DNA of 64,000 nt from Actinomycetota bacterium (GTDB lineage: Bacteria; Actinomycetota; Thermoleophilia; Miltoncostaeales; Miltoncostaeaceae). The stretch covers positions 1-64,000 of the forward strand of contig JACJWX010000015.1 in NCBI GenBank assembly GCA_020636905.1, read 5' to 3'. The notes under the pieces were generated by a model. That model searched no databases. It was not told the DNA's origin and saw nothing but the letters and a program-made list of their open reading frames with translations. The translations under genes and the position numbers were made by a program. Positions within the stretch are counted from its first letter, which is position 1. Each line of letters begins with the position of its first letter. Positions 61,461 through 64,000 of the stretch are shown piece after piece.

Positions 61461-62039
61461 TCAGCCATTGACGGGATCCTCATGCTCGCGACAGAGCAGC
61501 TCGGCCTCGGGCGGAGAGAGCGGTTCGCCGGTGAGGCCGCACCGGGTGCCGCTCGCGTCGACAGTGAAATGGCTGCAGCTCCCGCAGATCCCGAAACTCC
61601 GCCCCCCGGAGTGCCGCTGCACGCCGCGGAGGACCTGGACGAGCAGCCTGTTGAGCGTCTCCGCATCGGATCCGAGCGCGGCAATGGCATTCTCAAAGAC
61701 CCGAGGCGGGAGCTCGCGTGCGAGCAGCGCCCTGCCGGCGTCGCTCAACGAGAGCCGTGAGACACGGCCGTCGTCCGGATCCCGGCGCTCATGGACCAGG
61801 TCCCTTTCCCGCAGCACACGAATCGATGTCGACGCCGCGCCACGGGTGATGCCGAGGTAGTCGGCGACGCTGGCGGGTGTGTCGCTGTAGCGGTTCGCAC
61901 GTCCGAGGAACCACAGGGCCTGCAGGTGCACGGGGTGCAGGCCCACCTCGGCTCCGCCCTCGCGCTCCTGCGCCCGAAGGAGATTCGAGAGCCGTTCGAG
62001 GGTTTCGAAGGCCCGGGGGGTGAGGGAGTCATCGATCAT
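61461..62039 (-). CDS. MarR-family regulator with cysteine-rich C-terminal tail
   Basis: A 192-residue MarR regulator. The winged helix (about 35-110) includes SVADYLGITRGAASTSIRVL, then DLVHERRDPDDGRVSRLSLSD. The tail adds C152, C155, C167 and C183 with H157 and H186 (CGSCSHF, RCGLTGE and CREHE), which resembles a metal or redox site. It is divergent from a small CPVC thioredoxin-like gene and shares its promoter. It may sense thiols, metal or redox state (inference). Confidence 0.9.
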   Translation of the reverse strand: MIDDSLTPRAFETLERLSNLLRAQEREGGAEVGLHPVHLQALWFLGRANRYSDTPASVADYLGITRGAASTSIRVLRERDLVHERRDPDDGRVSRLSLSDAGRALLARELPPRVFENAIAALGSDAETLNRLLVQVLRGVQRHSGGRSFGICGSCSHFTVDASGTRCGLTGEPLSPPEAELLCREHEDPVNG

Positions 62040-62044
62040 TCTGG

Positions 62045-62099
62045 GTCGAAACTATCTTGACACCCCGCTGACTGCCAACTAGTTTCGACTCCAAATCAC
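62045..62099. promoter_or_regulatory. 10-bp inverted repeat and promoter between MarR and thioredoxin-like genes
   Basis: GTCGAAACTA (62045-62054) and TAGTTTCGAC (62090-62099) form a perfect inverted repeat 35 bases apart. TTGACA (62057-62062), 27 bases, TAGTTT (62090-62095) do not fit -35/-10 spacing exactly, so the promoter itself is less certain than the operator. AACTAGTT (62087-62094) is also palindromic. Confidence 0.6.
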
Positions 62100-62113
62100 C
62101 TCTGGAGGTCGCC

Positions 62114-62347
62114 ATGCCTGAAGCCACGTACTTCCATGCCGGATGCCCGGTGTGTGTCAGCGCTGAGGAGTCACTCGTGAACGCCCTGGGCGCGAGCGTG
62201 GACATCACGCGCGTTCATCTGGGAGAACAGCCCGCCCAGATCGGTACCGCCCGCGCCGCCGGCGTGCGCTCGGTACCGGCCCTCGTGATGAACGAGCAGG
62301 TGTTCCACATCAACCACGGCGCGTCGATCGACGACCTGGGGGCGTAG
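62114..62347 (+). CDS. Small thioredoxin-like protein (CPVC)
   Basis: A 77-residue thioredoxin/glutaredoxin-fold protein with the active motif GCPVCVSAEES near the N terminus and VRSVPALVMNEQVFHINHG, including the cis-proline (SVP). CTGGAGG precedes the ATG. The divergent MarR gene with a cysteine-rich tail suggests a redox switch in which the MarR protein controls this gene. Confidence 0.85.
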   Translation: MPEATYFHAGCPVCVSAEESLVNALGASVDITRVHLGEQPAQIGTARAAGVRSVPALVMNEQVFHINHGASIDDLGA

Positions 62348-62495
62348 CCCACCGGCCATTCGACGCTCCGGAGCCAGTGCTCACCGGCCGGGTCGCCCGG
62401 CTGGTGAGCATCGGACGGACCACCCGAGCGGACCGCCCGCATCACGCTCGCCGTCACCGGCTGACCCCTCGTTCCGGGTGCACGTTCAACGTCGC

Positions 62496-63239
62496 TCAGC
62501 GATCCAGGCTCGTGTGCCAATCGTCCAGGCGCTCGGCGAGGTCGATCAGGTCGCCCGCCACGACGTCGACACTCGGGTCAGCCCTCAGGTCCTCCGACTG
62601 CCCTGGCCCCCACTCGTATGGCCGAGCGATGAAGGCCGTTTTCAGGCCGCACGCGGCCGCCGCACGGAGGTCGCTGTTGTGGGCGGCGACCATCATCGCC
62701 TCGGCCGGACCGACACCAAGCGCGGCAACGCTCCGCAGATAGACCTCCGGACGGGGTTTGTAGGCCCGCGCCGTCTCAGCCCCGAGCACGGCGTCGAATG
62801 GGAGGGCGCCGTGGCGCATCAGGCTCATGACGAGCGCCCTGTGGCCATTCGAGCACGCGGCACGTACATGGCGGGCTCCGAGGCGTCGCAACCCCTCCAC
62901 CGTGTCGGGCCACGGGTCGAGGGCATGCCACGCCAGCGTGAGTTCCACACGTTCCTGTTCGCCCAGGTCGAGACGCTGTGCGTCCAGCAATTCGTCGAGC
63001 GACTCCCGGTGAAGCACGTCGAGCTCCACCCAGTCGCGGGCCCCTGATCGAACGGTTTCCAGTTGTGGTTGATAGCGCCGACGCCACCCGTCGGCGAATG
63101 CGAGCCAATCGATCGAGGTGATGCCACACCGCCGCGCGACGTTCTCACCAGCGCGTGCGATTCCGCCGCGCCAATCCACGCAGGTACCGAAGACGTCGAA
63201 GAGCAGCACGCGCACCCGCGGTGGTTCGCCGGCTCCCAC
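62496..63239 (-). CDS. Haloacid dehalogenase type II family hydrolase
   Basis: A 247-residue HAD protein. The nucleophile block is VRVLLFDVFGTCVDWRGG (D15), motif II is AACSNGH, and the late motif VAAHNSDLRAAAACGLKTAFIARPYEWG fits type II dehalogenases. GTG 63239 is chosen because GGAGG lies 4 bases before it; the frame runs further upstream without family likeness. It would cleave 2-haloacids or a related small molecule; substrate not proven. Confidence 0.88.
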   Translation of the reverse strand: MGAGEPPRVRVLLFDVFGTCVDWRGGIARAGENVARRCGITSIDWLAFADGWRRRYQPQLETVRSGARDWVELDVLHRESLDELLDAQRLDLGEQERVELTLAWHALDPWPDTVEGLRRLGARHVRAACSNGHRALVMSLMRHGALPFDAVLGAETARAYKPRPEVYLRSVAALGVGPAEAMMVAAHNSDLRAAAACGLKTAFIARPYEWGPGQSEDLRADPSVDVVAGDLIDLAERLDDWHTSLDR

Positions 63240-63503
63240 GACCCCTCCGGATTTCGACCGACCGACACGGAGCAGTCTCGCGGATCGGGGGGTGCCCGAT
63301 CGAGCGTCCGGGTTCCGTCTGTCGGCGGGCATGGGCACGGGCGCCAGCGCCGGGGCAACTCCGCTCGAGTCGAAGCTCCACGCATGGAAGGCACCGCATC
63401 ACTCCTGGTCGATTCGCGGTGGCCTCGCGGATTTCGGCGGTGCTGCCTCGGGAGATTCGCAAGCCCCCAGTAGCCTCGACACGCCAACGGAGAGGCGGTT
63501 TGA

Positions 63504-64000
63504 GTGCCCAGAGAGACCATCGACTACTACTCGGCGGGGTTGCCGGGCGTCGACCACGACCGATCACTGCAGGCGCGCGAGGCGCAGGCCATCGACCTGT
63601 TGCTGCCCGCCCTGCGGGCCCGAGACGACGGTTCCCTCCTCGACGTGGGCTGCGGAAGCGGGGTGTTCCTGGAGGCCCTCGACGGACACGCCGAGCTGTC
63701 CTCACGGGGCTGGGCACTCTCAGGCGTCGACTTCTCGCCCGACGCGCTGGCGGCTGGCGCGCACCTCCCCTACGACCTCAGCCGATGCAACCTCGACGAG
63801 GGGATCCCGCGCCACAGCGGGACGCTCGACGTGGTCACGATGGGCGAGGTCATCGAACACATCCTCGACCCGGACGGGCTGCTGGCGGAGTGCTGGCGTG
63901 TCCTGAAACCCGGTGGGCATCTGCTCGTCACGACCCCCAACGTGCAGGCCTGGTACAACCGGCTGTTCTTCCTGGCGGGCATCCAGCCGGTGTTCGTGGA
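63504..64000 (+). CDS. Class I SAM-dependent methyltransferase (3' truncated by window edge)
   Basis: At least 165 residues, GTG start, running off the window. The SAM-binding motif LLDVGCGSGVFLEAL is intact (about 45-59). The block DVVTMGEVIEHILDPDGLL and WRVLKPGGHLLVTTPN fits the UbiE/Methyltransf_11 group. The substrate cannot be determined from this part. Confidence 0.88.
   Translation, partial: MPRETIDYYSAGLPGVDHDRSLQAREAQAIDLLLPALRARDDGSLLDVGCGSGVFLEALDGHAELSSRGWALSGVDFSPDALAAGAHLPYDLSRCNLDEGIPRHSGTLDVVTMGEVIEHILDPDGLLAECWRVLKPGGHLLVTTPNVQAWYNRLFFLAGIQPVFV

Overview
The window is 64 kb of high-GC chromosomal DNA, densely and mostly singly coded. It looks like an actinobacterium: endonuclease NucS, the long AceA2-type isocitrate lyase, a class F-like sortase domain, SpoIIE/STAS regulators and many OmpR, TetR and MarR regulators. 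Class Thermoleophilia (Solirubrobacter or Patulibacter relatives) is my best guess. It rests on gene style and not on a marker gene. No phage, insertion sequence, CRISPR array or replication origin was seen.

Layout. 1-1.6 kb: the end of a sugar-nucleotide epimerase, a PHP-type tyrosine phosphatase and tRNA-Ala(CGC). 1.7-7.9 kb: a Fic protein with a palindromic promoter array, an OmpR-type two-component system, a DUF2202 protein, small membrane and secreted proteins and a PLAT protein. 8-17 kb: a frameshifted M50 peptidase, MscS channel, isocitrate lyase, RNB nuclease, TetR/GNAT pair and ETF-quinone oxidoreductase. 17-25.9 kb: an EAL protein, a GAF-PAS-GAF-SpoIIE phosphatase, gamma-carbonic anhydrase, cytochrome c lipoprotein, STAS protein, serS, and the murL-murD pair of the alternative D-glutamate route. 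26-35.5 kb: a CorC/HlyC-type protein, cysteine dioxygenase, class IV aminotransferase, a repeat protein fused to a sortase domain, a phosphoribosyltransferase, a GDSL hydrolase, three 199-bp tandem repeats, nucS, a DUF4230 protein and a lipoprotein.

35.6-46.2 kb is one metabolic module. glpA-glpB-glpC-dhaM run rightward and meet glpF-dhaK-dhaL-glpK running leftward at a strong hairpin. Together they import glycerol (GlpF), phosphorylate it (GlpK), oxidise glycerol-3-phosphate into the quinone pool (GlpABC), and phosphorylate dihydroxyacetone from PEP (DhaK, DhaL and a DhaM that carries EIIA, HPr and a full-length Enzyme I). Isocitrate lyase and ETF-QO elsewhere in the window suggest an aerobic organism also growing on fatty acids or C2 units.

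46.3-64 kb: a FrnE-like oxidoreductase, an FG-GAP repeat surface protein, two tandem paralogous secreted proteins, a hotdog thioesterase, a zinc alcohol dehydrogenase, FmdB, a two-TM potassium channel, tRNA-Arg, thymidine kinase, a group III truncated haemoglobin, two divergent tRNA-Ser genes, a TetR/SnoaL divergon, a quinone reductase, a MarR/thioredoxin divergon, a HAD dehalogenase and the start of a methyltransferase.

The points most worth a second look are the sortase-repeat fusion, the 199-bp repeats carrying a perfect Shine-Dalgarno plus 13-codon ORF, the Fic promoter array, the start-codon hairpin of the STAS gene, the complete-Enzyme-I DhaM, and an ETF-QO lacking one cluster cysteine.
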